64,000 nt of DNA from Pseudoxanthomonas sp. GM95. Its GTDB lineage: Bacteria; Pseudomonadota; Gammaproteobacteria; Xanthomonadales; Xanthomonadaceae. A program made the translations under genes and the position numbers. The stretch spans positions 1,054,001-1,118,000 of the forward strand of contig NZ_FOAX01000001.1 of assembly GCF_900109775.1 (NCBI RefSeq). Reading direction: 5' to 3'. Below the pieces are notes generated by a model. It searched no databases, had not been told where the DNA came from, and worked only from the letters and a program-made list of their open reading frames with translations. Below, one piece after another: positions 46,167-59,290 of this stretch (the first letter of the stretch is position 1; the number at the start of each line of letters is the position of its first letter).

Positions 46167-47678
46167 ATGAGTAAGGAACTGTTGCTGGTGGTGGACGCGG
46201 TCGCCAATGAAAAAGGCGTCCCGCGCGAAGTGATCTTCGACGCCATCGAGGCCGCGTTGGCCTCTGCCGCCAAGAAGCGTTATCCCGAGCAGGATGTGCT
46301 GGCGCGCGTGACCATCGACCACAAGGATGGCACCTACCTGACCTACCGCCGCTGGGAAGTGGTGGCCGACGACGTGGTCATGGAATCGCCGGATCGCCAG
46401 ATCCGCCTGATGGACGCGGTCGACGAAGTCGAAGGCGCCGAAGTCGGCGAGTACATCGAAGAGCAGATCGAAAACCCCGATTTCGGCCGCATCGCCGCCC
46501 AGGCCGCCAAGCAGGTCATCGTCCAGCGCGTGCGCGAAGCCGAGCGTGCCCAGGTCGTGGATGCGTGGAAGGATCGCGTGGGCGAGCTGGTCACCGGCAT
46601 CGTCAAGCGCGCCGAGCGCGGCAACATCTACGTGGACCTGGGCGGTAACGCCGAGGCGTTCATCTCCAAGGACAAGGGCATCCCGCGCGACGTGCTGCGC
46701 GCCGGCGACCGCGTCCGTGGTTACCTGTTTGACGTGCGTTCCGAGCCGCGTGGCCCGCAGCTGTTCATCAGCCGCGCCGCGCCGGAATTCATGATGGAGC
46801 TGTTCAAGCTGGAAGTGCCGGAAGTGGGCCAGGGCCTGGTCGAGATCAAGGCCTGCGCGCGCGACCCGGGCGACCGCGCCAAGATCGCCGTGCTGGCCCA
46901 TGACACCCGCACCGATCCGATCGGCGCGTGCATCGGCATGCGCGGTTCGCGCGTGCAGGCGGTGAGCAACGAGCTCAACGGCGAGCGCGTGGACATCGTC
47001 CTGTGGAACGACAACCCCGCCAACTTCGTGATCAACGCGATGGCGCCGGCTGAAGTCCAGTCGATCATCGTCGACGAAGATCGCCACTCGATGGACCTGG
47101 CCGTGGCCGAAGACCGCCTGGCCCAGGCGATCGGCAAGGGCGGCCAGAACGTGCGCCTGGCCAGCCGCCTGACCGGTTGGCAGCTGAACGTGATGACCCA
47201 GGACCAGGTCTCGGCCAAGTCCGAAGCCGAGCAGTCCGTTGCCCGCCAGTTGTTCATCGACAAGCTGGAAGTGGACGAGGAAATCGCCGCCATCCTGGTG
47301 TCCGAAGGCTTCAACACCGTCGAGGAAATCGCCTACGTCCCCGTGGGCGAGCTGCTGGCGGTGGAAGGCTTCGACGAAGACATCGTCGAAGAACTGCGTG
47401 CCCGTGCCCGCGACGCGCTGCTCAACGCGGCCCTGGCCGAGGAAGAGAGCGCGGCCGGCGACGGCCCGTCCGACGACCTGCTGGCCCTGGCCGGCATGGA
47501 CGAGGCCACCGCGCACCTGCTGGCCTCGCACGGCGTCAAGACCAGCGAGGACCTGTCCGACCTGGCCGCTGACGAAGTGGCCGAGTTCGGTATCGAAGGA
47601 CTGGACGAAGAACGTGCCGCCGCTTTGATCCTGGCCGCACGTGCCGAGGAGATCGCCCGACTGGAGCGCGGCGAATGA
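46167..47678 (+). CDS. nusA: Transcription termination/antitermination factor NusA
   Basis: NusA binds RNA polymerase and nascent RNA, affecting pausing, termination and antitermination. The 503-residue protein has the N-terminal RNAP-binding domain (1-130), S1 domain (about 135-200), two KH domains (GMRGSRVQAV and AIGKGGQNVRLA loops), and two C-terminal helical repeats as in E. coli. AGTGAAAG before ATG 46167 is a modest ribosome site. In E. coli it represses its own operon, and the leader upstream of rimP may serve that here (inference). Confidence 0.97.
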   Translation: MSKELLLVVDAVANEKGVPREVIFDAIEAALASAAKKRYPEQDVLARVTIDHKDGTYLTYRRWEVVADDVVMESPDRQIRLMDAVDEVEGAEVGEYIEEQIENPDFGRIAAQAAKQVIVQRVREAERAQVVDAWKDRVGELVTGIVKRAERGNIYVDLGGNAEAFISKDKGIPRDVLRAGDRVRGYLFDVRSEPRGPQLFISRAAPEFMMELFKLEVPEVGQGLVEIKACARDPGDRAKIAVLAHDTRTDPIGACIGMRGSRVQAVSNELNGERVDIVLWNDNPANFVINAMAPAEVQSIIVDEDRHSMDLAVAEDRLAQAIGKGGQNVRLASRLTGWQLNVMTQDQVSAKSEAEQSVARQLFIDKLEVDEEIAAILVSEGFNTVEEIAYVPVGELLAVEGFDEDIVEELRARARDALLNAALAEEESAAGDGPSDDLLALAGMDEATAHLLASHGVKTSEDLSDLAADEVAEFGIEGLDEERAAALILAARAEEIARLERGE

Positions 47679-47773
47679 GCCAGCCATGACCATCGCCCTG
47701 ATGGCGTCAGGGCTTAGAATTCGCGTTTCCTTTGCTCTGGGCGAAGGAGCGCCAACCAGATCATAGGATCCGA

Positions 47774-50479
<2,706 letters not shown>

Positions 50480-50495
50480 CGGCGCCAGGGCGTAG

Positions 50496-50524
50496 CGGCG
50501 ACGTTTCCGTGAGGAGCGTCGCCG
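50496..50524 (+). other. Stem-loop between infB and rbfA
   Basis: CGGCGACG (50496-50503) pairs perfectly with CGTCGCCG (50517-50524) over a 13-base loop. No T run follows, so it is not a standard terminator; it may protect or process the mRNA. Confidence 0.4.
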
Positions 50525-50557
50525 TCCCGCCCGCGTCGTTGCCGCATGCTTGAAGTC

Positions 50558-50932
50558 ATGGCAACCAAATCCTTCCATCGCAGCGACCGCGTCTCGGCCC
50601 AGCTCCGCCGCGAACTGGGCACGATCGTGCACGAGACCGTGCGCGAGCACGGCCTGCCGTCGGTCAGCGTGTCCGACGTCGAAGTCACCCGCGACCTGGC
50701 CCACGCCAAGGTCTTCGTCACCGCCCTGATGCCCGAGCGCTCGCGCGAGGCAGTCAAGGCGCTCAAGGAACTGGCCCCGCAGATCCGCTACGCCCTCGGC
50801 CGTGCGGTGAAGATGCGCCACGTGCCCGAACTGCATTTCCATTACGACGACTCGGTCGACAAGGGCGAGCGCATCGAAACCCTGCTGCGCGAAAACCCGC
50901 TGCCGCCGCTTCCCGAGTCCGAACAAGACTGA
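50558..50932 (+). CDS. rbfA: Ribosome-binding factor A
   Basis: RbfA is a 30S assembly and cold-shock factor with a KH-like fold. It is 124 residues from ATG 50558, which gives [13 protein letters not shown], the start I recall for Xanthomonas RbfA; an upstream ATG (50546) adds four residues. The core [31 protein letters not shown] is conserved (given here as RRELGTIV and [12 protein letters not shown]). The stop overlaps truB by one base. Confidence 0.95.
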   Translation: MATKSFHRSDRVSAQLRRELGTIVHETVREHGLPSVSVSDVEVTRDLAHAKVFVTALMPERSREAVKALKELAPQIRYALGRAVKMRHVPELHFHYDDSVDKGERIETLLRENPLPPLPESEQD

Positions 50933-51972
50933 TGGTGCCCACCGATTCCGCCGCGACCCCGGACGCCGACGGTGCCGGACGTGGCGGTTCGGCGCCTGCC
51001 GGCCGCAACGGCCGGCCGCAACGCCCGCGCACCAAGTTCTGTCGTGTCGACGGCATCCTGCTGCTGGACAAGCCCACCGGCATGAGCTCCAACCAGGCGC
51101 TGCAGCGTGTGCGGCACCTGTTCCGGGCGGAGAAGGGCGGCCACACCGGCGCGCTCGATCCGCTGGCCACCGGCCTGCTGCCGATCTGCTTCGGCGAGGC
51201 GACCAAGATCGCCGGCAACCTGCTCGGCGCCAGCAAGGCCTACGACACCGTGGCCCACTTGGGCCAGGTCACCGATACCGACGATGCCGAAGGCCAGGTG
51301 CTGCGGGAGCGGCCGGTCGAGGCGTATCCGATTGATCGGATCGACGCCGCGCTGCGTCCGCTGATCGGTCGCATCCAGCAGCGCCCGCCGATCTATTCGG
51401 CGCTCAAGCGGGGCGGCGAGCCGCTGTACGCCAAGGCCCGCCGCGGCGAAGTGGTGGAGATCGAGGAACGCGAGGTCTTCGTGCGCACTTTTGAACTCCA
51501 GGCCGCCGACGACCTGCTCGACGCCGGCCTGCCGTTGCTGCGCCTGCACGTGGAATGTGGCTCGGGCACCTACGTGCGCAGCCTGGTCCGCGACCTGGGC
51601 GAAGCACTGGGCTGCGGCGCGCATGTGGCCCAGCTGCGCCGGCTGTGGGTGGATCCGTTCCGCGAGCCGCGGATGTGGACCATCGAGCAGCTCGAAGCCC
51701 TGGCGCAGCGCGACCCACAGGCGCTGCAGGCCTGCCTGCTGCCGATCGAGGCCGGCATGGTCGGCTTGCCGCGGATCGACCTGACGGCCGAGGGCGCGGC
51801 GCGTTTCAGCCAGGGCCAGCGCCTGCCGGGCGTGCCCGGGCCGGCCGGGCTGGTGGCGGTGTTCACCGAGGCCGGGACCGTGATCGGCCTGGCCCAACTG
51901 TCCAAAGAAGGCGTGCTTTCTCCCCAGCGGCTGTTCAACTGGCCGACCAACGGCGAGCCGGCGGCCGACTGA
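50932..51972 (+). CDS. truB: tRNA pseudouridine(55) synthase TruB
   Basis: TruB makes pseudouridine 55 in the T arm of tRNAs and also acts as a tRNA chaperone. The 346-residue protein has an extra polar N-terminus of about 35 residues, then DKPTGMSSN and the catalytic Asp in [11 protein letters not shown], then the PUA-like C-terminus. ATG 50932 overlaps the rbfA stop (TGATG). The order rbfA-truB-rpsO-pnp is standard. Confidence 0.96.
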   Translation: MVPTDSAATPDADGAGRGGSAPAGRNGRPQRPRTKFCRVDGILLLDKPTGMSSNQALQRVRHLFRAEKGGHTGALDPLATGLLPICFGEATKIAGNLLGASKAYDTVAHLGQVTDTDDAEGQVLRERPVEAYPIDRIDAALRPLIGRIQQRPPIYSALKRGGEPLYAKARRGEVVEIEEREVFVRTFELQAADDLLDAGLPLLRLHVECGSGTYVRSLVRDLGEALGCGAHVAQLRRLWVDPFREPRMWTIEQLEALAQRDPQALQACLLPIEAGMVGLPRIDLTAEGAARFSQGQRLPGVPGPAGLVAVFTEAGTVIGLAQLSKEGVLSPQRLFNWPTNGEPAAD

Positions 51973-51975
51973 AAC

Positions 51976-52017
51976 TTGTGCCGCAAGGTGCCGGCGCCTA
52001 CAATGCGCCGGCCTTTT
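51976..52017 (+). promoter_or_regulatory. rpsO promoter region overlapping a perfect inverted repeat
   Basis: TTGTGC (51976-51981), 17 bp, TACAAT (51999-52004) form a promoter reading to rpsO. The -10 lies in the loop of GCCGGCGC/GCGCCGGC (51990-51997 with 52005-52012), followed by CTTTT, so the same segment may act as a weak terminator for truB readthrough. Confidence 0.45.
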
Positions 52018-52129
52018 CAGGCACCTGGCCCACGAGGCCCTTTCCTCAATCGCAAGCGGCGGACCAGGCGGTGCGCGCGGTGGACAGTCCGCGTTCCTGC
52101 AGGTCCCGCATCACAACAAGAGAAGACAC

Positions 52130-52390
52130 ATGTCCATCGACACCCAGAAGATCATCGAAGAGAACAAGCGCGGCGCCAACGACACCGGCTCCCCGGAAGT
52201 CCAGGTCGCCCTGCTGACCGCCCGCATCGAGCAGCTCTCCGGCCACTTCAAGACCCACAAGAAGGATCACCACAGCCGTCGCGGCCTGCTGCAGCTGGTC
52301 AACCAGCGCCGTAGCCTGCTCGACTACCTGCATGGCAAAGACGCCCCGCGTTACAAGGCCCTGATCGAAAAGCTGGGTCTGCGTCGCTAA
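52130..52390 (+). CDS. rpsO: 30S ribosomal protein S15
   Basis: S15 binds 16S rRNA helices 20-22 early in 30S assembly and, in E. coli, represses its own translation through a 5' pseudoknot. The 86-residue protein has the conserved [13 protein letters not shown] and [20 protein letters not shown] (split [12 protein letters not shown] and [10 protein letters not shown]). AAGAGAAG (52119-52126) precedes ATG 52130. Confidence 0.97.
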   Translation: MSIDTQKIIEENKRGANDTGSPEVQVALLTARIEQLSGHFKTHKKDHHSRRGLLQLVNQRRSLLDYLHGKDAPRYKALIEKLGLRR

Positions 52391-52402
52391 AACCAGACAA
52401 CA

Positions 52403-52440
52403 AACCGCGGCGCAGAAATGCGCCGCGGTTCATTTTTTTC
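52403..52440 (+). terminator. Intrinsic terminator between rpsO and pnp
   Basis: Twelve-base-pair stem AACCGCGGCGCA/TGCGCCGCGGTT (52403-52430) with GAAA loop, then seven T (52433-52439). This rpsO terminator is also where RNase E separates rpsO and pnp in E. coli. Confidence 0.85.
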
Positions 52441-52546
52441 CAGGCATCGGAAAAATCGCACTGCAACACGGCCGCATACGCCGGCCACCCGCGCGCGACA
52501 GGGGTCGCAACCGGGTCACCCAGTTCGAGACACTTAGGAAACCCAC

Positions 52547-54655
<2,109 letters not shown>

Positions 54656-54680
54656 TCGGACCGCGCACCATCGCTTCAAC

Positions 54681-54714
54681 AGAAAAGGCGGGCCATTGGC
54701 CCGCCTTTTCTGCT
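54681..54714. terminator. Intrinsic terminator after pnp (possibly bidirectional)
   Basis: AGAAAAGGCGGGCC (54681-54694) pairs with GGCCCGCCTTTTCT (54698-54711) over an ATT loop. The A and T runs at both ends let it work on both strands, ending pnp and the convergent DUF1501 gene. Confidence 0.8.
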
Positions 54715-54761
54715 TTCTGGATCTCCGCAACAGCAGCTTCGCGTCGCAAGAGGCTTGTGGT

Positions 54762-56252
54762 TTACAGGCCACGCCTGATCAGAGTTCGGTCGATGCGCCC
54801 GCGGAGCCTGCTGGTTGGAGGCGCTTCGCCATCTTGCATTGCTGTTCTTGCGGTCGGCGTCCTGGAAGCGGGTGCTGAAACTACAGGCGACATCTGGCTG
54901 GCCTGATCAGGCACGACCGAGGCGGTGAGCTTGGGTGTGATGTCGGTGCCTTGGACAATGCCCAGCGCCGCGTATCCGGTGTAGCCAGGGAATACCGCGC
55001 TGAGGTTGGGATTGCCCATGCGCCGGATCAGGATGTCCGACATCACACGCCGGTAGTCAGTGGTGGCAGGAACATCGCCGTAGGTCGGCGACAACGCGAC
55101 CGGGTCCAGCCCCGGCCAGGTGCCATAAAACCTGCGTCCATTGACCGCGCCACCCAGTACAAGCAACGGATTCCCGTAGCCATGGTCGGTTCCGCCGCTG
55201 GCGTTGGCACGCACGCGCCGGCCGAATTCGGACTGCACCACGACCGTCACCCGGCCCATGTTGCCGGTGGCATTGAGATCGGCGAAGAACGCAGACAGCG
55301 CGGTTGAGAGCTCTGCGATCTTGTTCTGGTAGTAGTGGTAGCCGCTGCCGGCTGTGCCCTGACCGTCGTGGGTATCCCAGCCGCCCAGGTCCAGTGTGGC
55401 GTAGCGCAGGCCCAGGTTGAAGCGGATCGACTGCGCGACCGTCCATAGCTGGTTGGCGAAGGTGCCGGTCGGCCAGGTGCCGGGCAATGCGACGAACGGC
55501 TGGGCATTGATCAGGGCCAGCGAGGCATTGGCACTGGCGCCATCGCGTTCCAGGCCAGTGCGGCCGGCCCAGAGTTTTTCCAGGACTTGGTTATGTCCTT
55601 GGAAGCCGCTGGGCGCGCCACTGCGGACGGTCTGCCATTGATAGGCGCCGGCGTTGATCGAGAAATCGCCTGGACTGGCCATGACCATCGCCTCCGGGCT
55701 GCCGAGCAAGCCAGAGGGCTGCGTGCTGGCCACGCCGAGCAGCGGGACGCTTGCGCTGACCGCCTGGCTGTTCCAGGCGCGGGTCATCCAGCCGGTGCCT
55801 GCGTACTTTCCTGGCGATCCCGAGTCGATATAGCGCTGCGCATCGAAATGACTGCGCGTCACCGTAGTCGGCATGCCGCAGGCATGCACGATCGCCAGGT
55901 TGCCGTTGGTCCACAGATCGCGCAGCCCGGTGGCCGAAGGGTGCAAGCCAAATCCCGTGGCCGAACCATTGGAGAGCGTGAGCGGCAGCGCCGCGTAGTC
56001 GCCGCTGGCCTTGATCTGAAGGTTAGGCCGGGCATCTTCGTAATGAGTGCGGTCAACGCCACTCACCGGCACGACCAGGTTCAGGCCATCCATGGCGCCG
56101 CGCAGGAAGACCTGGACCACCGTGTCATAACTGTTGGCCGCGGCTAGCGCGTTGCTGGAGAAAAGCAGGCCCGCGCCGCAACTGCTGACAACCGTGGCAC
56201 CGGCCGCGGCGCTCTTGATGAACTCACGCCGGTTGAGTTTGAAGTGGGTCAT
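54762..56252 (-). CDS. DUF1501 family protein with Tat signal
   Basis: A 496-residue exported protein. Its N-terminus NRREFIKSAAAGATVV has the twin-arginine pattern, so it should be folded before export by Tat. The family is sulfatase/alkaline-phosphatase-like; FLRGAMDGLNLVVP near residue 50, DLGGWDTHDGQ and SEFGRRV then GTDHGYGN are the typical segments. A C-terminal tail of about 70 residues after the family core is poorly conserved and rich in Pro/Arg. It is 10 bp downstream of the DUF1800 gene, its usual partner. Function unknown. Confidence 0.85.
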   Translation of the reverse strand: MTHFKLNRREFIKSAAAGATVVSSCGAGLLFSSNALAAANSYDTVVQVFLRGAMDGLNLVVPVSGVDRTHYEDARPNLQIKASGDYAALPLTLSNGSATGFGLHPSATGLRDLWTNGNLAIVHACGMPTTVTRSHFDAQRYIDSGSPGKYAGTGWMTRAWNSQAVSASVPLLGVASTQPSGLLGSPEAMVMASPGDFSINAGAYQWQTVRSGAPSGFQGHNQVLEKLWAGRTGLERDGASANASLALINAQPFVALPGTWPTGTFANQLWTVAQSIRFNLGLRYATLDLGGWDTHDGQGTAGSGYHYYQNKIAELSTALSAFFADLNATGNMGRVTVVVQSEFGRRVRANASGGTDHGYGNPLLVLGGAVNGRRFYGTWPGLDPVALSPTYGDVPATTDYRRVMSDILIRRMGNPNLSAVFPGYTGYAALGIVQGTDITPKLTASVVPDQASQMSPVVSAPASRTPTARTAMQDGEAPPTSRLRGRIDRTLIRRGL

Positions 56253-56262
56253 GGGCGTGAAC

Positions 56263-58107
56263 TCAGCGAGTAAAGAATTCGGGGGAAAGAACGAGCAGCG
56301 ACACCATGCTGCGCAGCCGCTGCTGGTTGTAGTGCTTCTTCAGGTCGTTGGCCGACCAGGTGTCGTTGTCGGCTATCACATCGCTGGCAGCATTGCCGTT
56401 CTGTGCCATGAAGTTCACCAGCGCCTGTTTGCGTTCGGCCGCGGGGGCGTAGCCGAGTACCCGCGTAGACCAGTAATCGACCAGATTGTTGGCGGTCCAG
56501 TTGGCCACTTTGCTGCGACTCTCGGCCAGGATCGCCGCGAGTGGCGTGGTGCCGTCGCTGGTTTCGGTCAGCCAGTTGACCAGCTTCCAGGTCATGGCGA
56601 ACGAGTTGGAGCCGGTCCAGCTGACCGAGACATCCGGATACCCGTTGGGCGATGGCCAGTTATAGGGCGTGTGGCCGGTATAGCCGAAGCGCCACATGAA
56701 CTCGTCGCTCTTTGCGTTGTCCAGCCGCAGGGTCCAGTCGCTGCCCAGGACACGCATGGCCGCGACGGTGGCTTCAAACGGGCGCCGCACCTTTTGCCCC
56801 CACGCGTTGAACATCGGCGTCGAGTTGAGGATGTGACGGAGCACCAGCTCGATCTGGTTGGCGGCGCGCCAGTTGTCGCGGAAGACCCTGGCCGCGCTAT
56901 CGATCAGTGACTGGGGCGGCGTGTCGTTGATGAGGCGGCGAATGATCTTCTTGCAGATGAACTTGGCAACGCGCGGATGGCTGGCCAAGCGGTCCATCAC
57001 ATCGCGTCCGTCCTTGAGGTCCGGCTGCTCTGGATAGAGCATCACGCCCAGCAGGAATTTGGGCCCGGCATCATGCCAGGCCTGGCGATAGACGAACGTG
57101 CCGTCATTGTCGTTGGGATACTGCCAGTGGCCATTCTTGATGGTCCAGCCGGTGAAAGCCGCGGCGGTTTCGTACACGTCGATGTCGGTGTAGCCGATCG
57201 GATAGCTGGGGTCCTCAGGGCAGGGCGGGACCTGGAAGGGATCCATGAAGCCCAGGTAGTTTTCGGCGCCGAAGGTATGCAGTTCCAGCAGTTCGCGGGC
57301 AAAGTTCTCGTTGGGTCCGGAGCGGGAGTTATCGATGTTGTCCAGGAAATACATCATCGCCGGGCTCCTGGCGACCGACTCCAGCATCGTGCGGAAACTG
57401 CCGAATGCGTTGGCGCGAATCACCTCGCGATCGTAATGCGCGAAGATCGGGGCGATGCTGTACTCGGTGCCCTGCGTGTTGAAGTGGGCATGCCAGAAAT
57501 TGACCATCACCTCGAACAGCTGGCGGCGCGAGTAGGTGGCGCGCACGAACGACGCCCGCTGCACTTCCCAGCCTGGCCGCATGCGCGTGCTGTATTCCGG
57601 ATCGCCCAGGGCGTGGTCAGCCCACAGTTGCGGTAGCGACTTGCTCAAAGTGCTGTAGCCGGCTGCGTTGAGCCGGTTGGTGACCGCGCTGTCGTCAATG
57701 GCCGTGTAATCGAGCTGCCAATCCACCCAGTTCGCCAGGCGGGCGCTGTCGCTGGTCCCGAGTGCATTGAACTCGGCGATCGTGGTCGTGGTGGCGCCGT
57801 AGCTCAGGTTGTCCAGCATGCGAACGGCAAACGGCGCGCGCGCCATGGTCAACAGCGCCGGTGTGGACTGATTTGCGGTGACGTGTCCGGTGTTCGCCGT
57901 CTCTTCCTTCGCAGGCGGCAACGTAGAAGTGGCGAACTGCGCGTGATACAGCTTGCGCTGGCGGGCCCGGACCTGCGCTTGCAGCGACAGGTTCGTGCCA
58001 GGGCGACCGACGCGCTGGGCCAGAGGTTCGGACACGGCCTGGGCGGGAGCGGAGCGCACGGCGGCGCGAACCCGCTCCCCTGGCACGCGGTCTACGCGTC
58101 GCGCCAT
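56263..58107 (-). CDS. DUF1800 family protein
   Basis: A 614-residue protein with the DUF1800 features: LLDNLSYGAT-like N-terminal region, NFWHAHFNT, ENFARELLELHTFG (seen as NFARELLELHTFG), and LASHPRVAKFICKKIIRRLI later. ATG 58107 has GGAG about 11 bases upstream; an upstream ATG at 58197 adds 30 residues without a signal peptide. No signal sequence is visible in either version, though its DUF1501 partner has a Tat signal. Such pairs occur next to each other in many genomes; their role is unknown. A TATACT on the minus strand (58147-58152) fits a -10 box with a short leader. Confidence 0.85.
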   Translation of the reverse strand: MARRVDRVPGERVRAAVRSAPAQAVSEPLAQRVGRPGTNLSLQAQVRARQRKLYHAQFATSTLPPAKEETANTGHVTANQSTPALLTMARAPFAVRMLDNLSYGATTTTIAEFNALGTSDSARLANWVDWQLDYTAIDDSAVTNRLNAAGYSTLSKSLPQLWADHALGDPEYSTRMRPGWEVQRASFVRATYSRRQLFEVMVNFWHAHFNTQGTEYSIAPIFAHYDREVIRANAFGSFRTMLESVARSPAMMYFLDNIDNSRSGPNENFARELLELHTFGAENYLGFMDPFQVPPCPEDPSYPIGYTDIDVYETAAAFTGWTIKNGHWQYPNDNDGTFVYRQAWHDAGPKFLLGVMLYPEQPDLKDGRDVMDRLASHPRVAKFICKKIIRRLINDTPPQSLIDSAARVFRDNWRAANQIELVLRHILNSTPMFNAWGQKVRRPFEATVAAMRVLGSDWTLRLDNAKSDEFMWRFGYTGHTPYNWPSPNGYPDVSVSWTGSNSFAMTWKLVNWLTETSDGTTPLAAILAESRSKVANWTANNLVDYWSTRVLGYAPAAERKQALVNFMAQNGNAASDVIADNDTWSANDLKKHYNQQRLRSMVSLLVLSPEFFTR

Positions 58108-58146
58108 GGGTGGTTCTCCAAACGAAGTGATCCCCTGTTGGCGGCG

Positions 58147-58198
58147 AGTATAGGCAGTTATTGCCGTTTGTTTGCGATGCATGTCACGTCGCGACATG
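58147..58198 (-). promoter_or_regulatory. Candidate promoter and inverted repeat for the DUF1800-DUF1501 genes
   Basis: On the minus strand TATACT (58147-58152) is a good -10, giving a leader of about 33 bases. CATGTC-N7-GACATG (58180-58198) is a perfect inverted repeat just upstream and could be an operator. No good -35 hexamer is visible, which would fit an activated promoter. Confidence 0.35.
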
Positions 58199-58352
58199 AA
58201 TCATGTGGGTCGGTTTTCGTTGCCAGATCAATAACTAAGGAGCGTCGATGAGGTGGCTCGGCTGGAACCGTCAGCGCTCGCCTGCCTGCGGTGAGTCCCC
58301 GATTGGCCGCAGCCTTCTACAATCGCCGGCCCTGTCCCACGAACCGTCTGCC

Positions 58353-58841
58353 ATGCCCTACACCCCCATCGTCGCCACGCTCGGTTACGTGCTGTCCCCG
58401 GACGGGAAGCAGGTGCTGATGATCCATCGCAATGCGCGGCCCAACGACATCCACCTGGGCAAGTACAACGGGCTGGGCGGCAAGATGGAGCCGGACGAGG
58501 ACGTGCTGGCGTGCATGACGCGCGAGATCCGCGAGGAGGCCGGGATCGAGTGCGATGCGTTGCACATGCGCGGCACGATCAGCTGGCCGGGCTTCGGCAA
58601 GCAGGGCGAGGATTGGCTGGCGTTCGTGTTCGTCATCACCGCCTGGAGCGGCACGCCGCTGACCGAGAACCCGGAAGGCACCCTGGAATGGGTCGACGTG
58701 GACAAGCTGCTGGAGCTGCCATTGTGGGAGGGCGACAAGCACTTCCTGCCGCTGGTGTTCGATGAAGATCCGCGCGGCTTCCACGGGGTGATGCCGTACA
58801 AGGATGGCCGCATGGTGTCGTGGAACGTCTCCCGGGCCTGA
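58353..58841 (+). CDS. NUDIX hydrolase, 8-oxo-dGTP diphosphatase-like
   Basis: A 162-residue cytosolic NUDIX enzyme. The full box is present: GGKMEPDEDVLACMTREIRE (about 40-59) followed by EAGIE, with the metal-binding glutamates in REIREE. TPIVATLGYVLSPDGKQVLM at the start is like MutT-type YtkD/8-oxo-dGTPases. ATG 58353 was chosen; the open frame upstream is not NUDIX-like. The likely role is cleaning oxidised nucleotides (family knowledge). Confidence 0.88.
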   Translation: MPYTPIVATLGYVLSPDGKQVLMIHRNARPNDIHLGKYNGLGGKMEPDEDVLACMTREIREEAGIECDALHMRGTISWPGFGKQGEDWLAFVFVITAWSGTPLTENPEGTLEWVDVDKLLELPLWEGDKHFLPLVFDEDPRGFHGVMPYKDGRMVSWNVSRA

Positions 58842-59290
58842 GCAGGACTGGGATGCAGTTCATCCACAGAACGTGTGGATGACTGCTGGGGCAATCGTGT
58901 GGATAACTCGCGCGCGCCCTTTGTTCATGCGCCTTGCCGCCAGGATGGCGAAAAAATGACCAGTTCGGGTCAGTGTATCCACAGGGGGTGTGGATGACTT
59001 CCGGACAAAGATGTGGATAACCGCAGGAGCGCGTTGCAGGGCAGGCGTGTCAAGCGGATTGGCGGAAAAATGACCAGGCGAAGTTGAAGGAATTTCGCAA
59101 CCGTCGTGGAACATGCGAGGCCAGCAGCCGCGCAATGTCCGGCGCATGACCGTCATCCATTGTTCGCCCGGTTGTCATCGGGGCAAGCGGCGATGTTGCA
59201 ATGCCAGATCCCAACGATGCGATCGTCTTGATCGCCACGCGACACGCGGGTTGGCACGCTGTCGTCCATTCCACGTCACCGGCCAGGCCC
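58842..59290. other. Intergenic region with DnaA-box-like tandem repeat
   Basis: 449 bp without a supported gene. The left half holds the repeat described separately; the right half (59090-59290) shows nothing I can name. Confidence 0.5.
58860..59088. repeat. Tandem repeat of about 115 bp with six DnaA-box-like sites
   Basis: Six sites match TTATCCACA at eight or nine of nine bases: 58860-58868, 58874-58882, 58898-58906, 58975-58983, 58989-58997 and 59012-59020. The third and sixth are exact (as TGTGGATAA). The first two and fourth/fifth form inverted pairs with a 5-bp spacer. The three sites of unit 1 recur in unit 2 at offsets of 115, 115 and 114, and a trailing GGCG-A(n)-TGACCAG element also recurs (58947 and 59061), so the whole is a diverged direct repeat. 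Confidence 0.8.

Noticed and set aside
58860-59088. Chromosomal origin oriC
   Set aside because: Several DnaA boxes are there, but no dnaA, dnaN, gyrB, rpmH or clear AT-rich unwinding region is adjacent.
58860-59088. CRISPR array
   Set aside because: Only two diverged units, palindromic sites inside each unit, no regular spacers and no cas genes.
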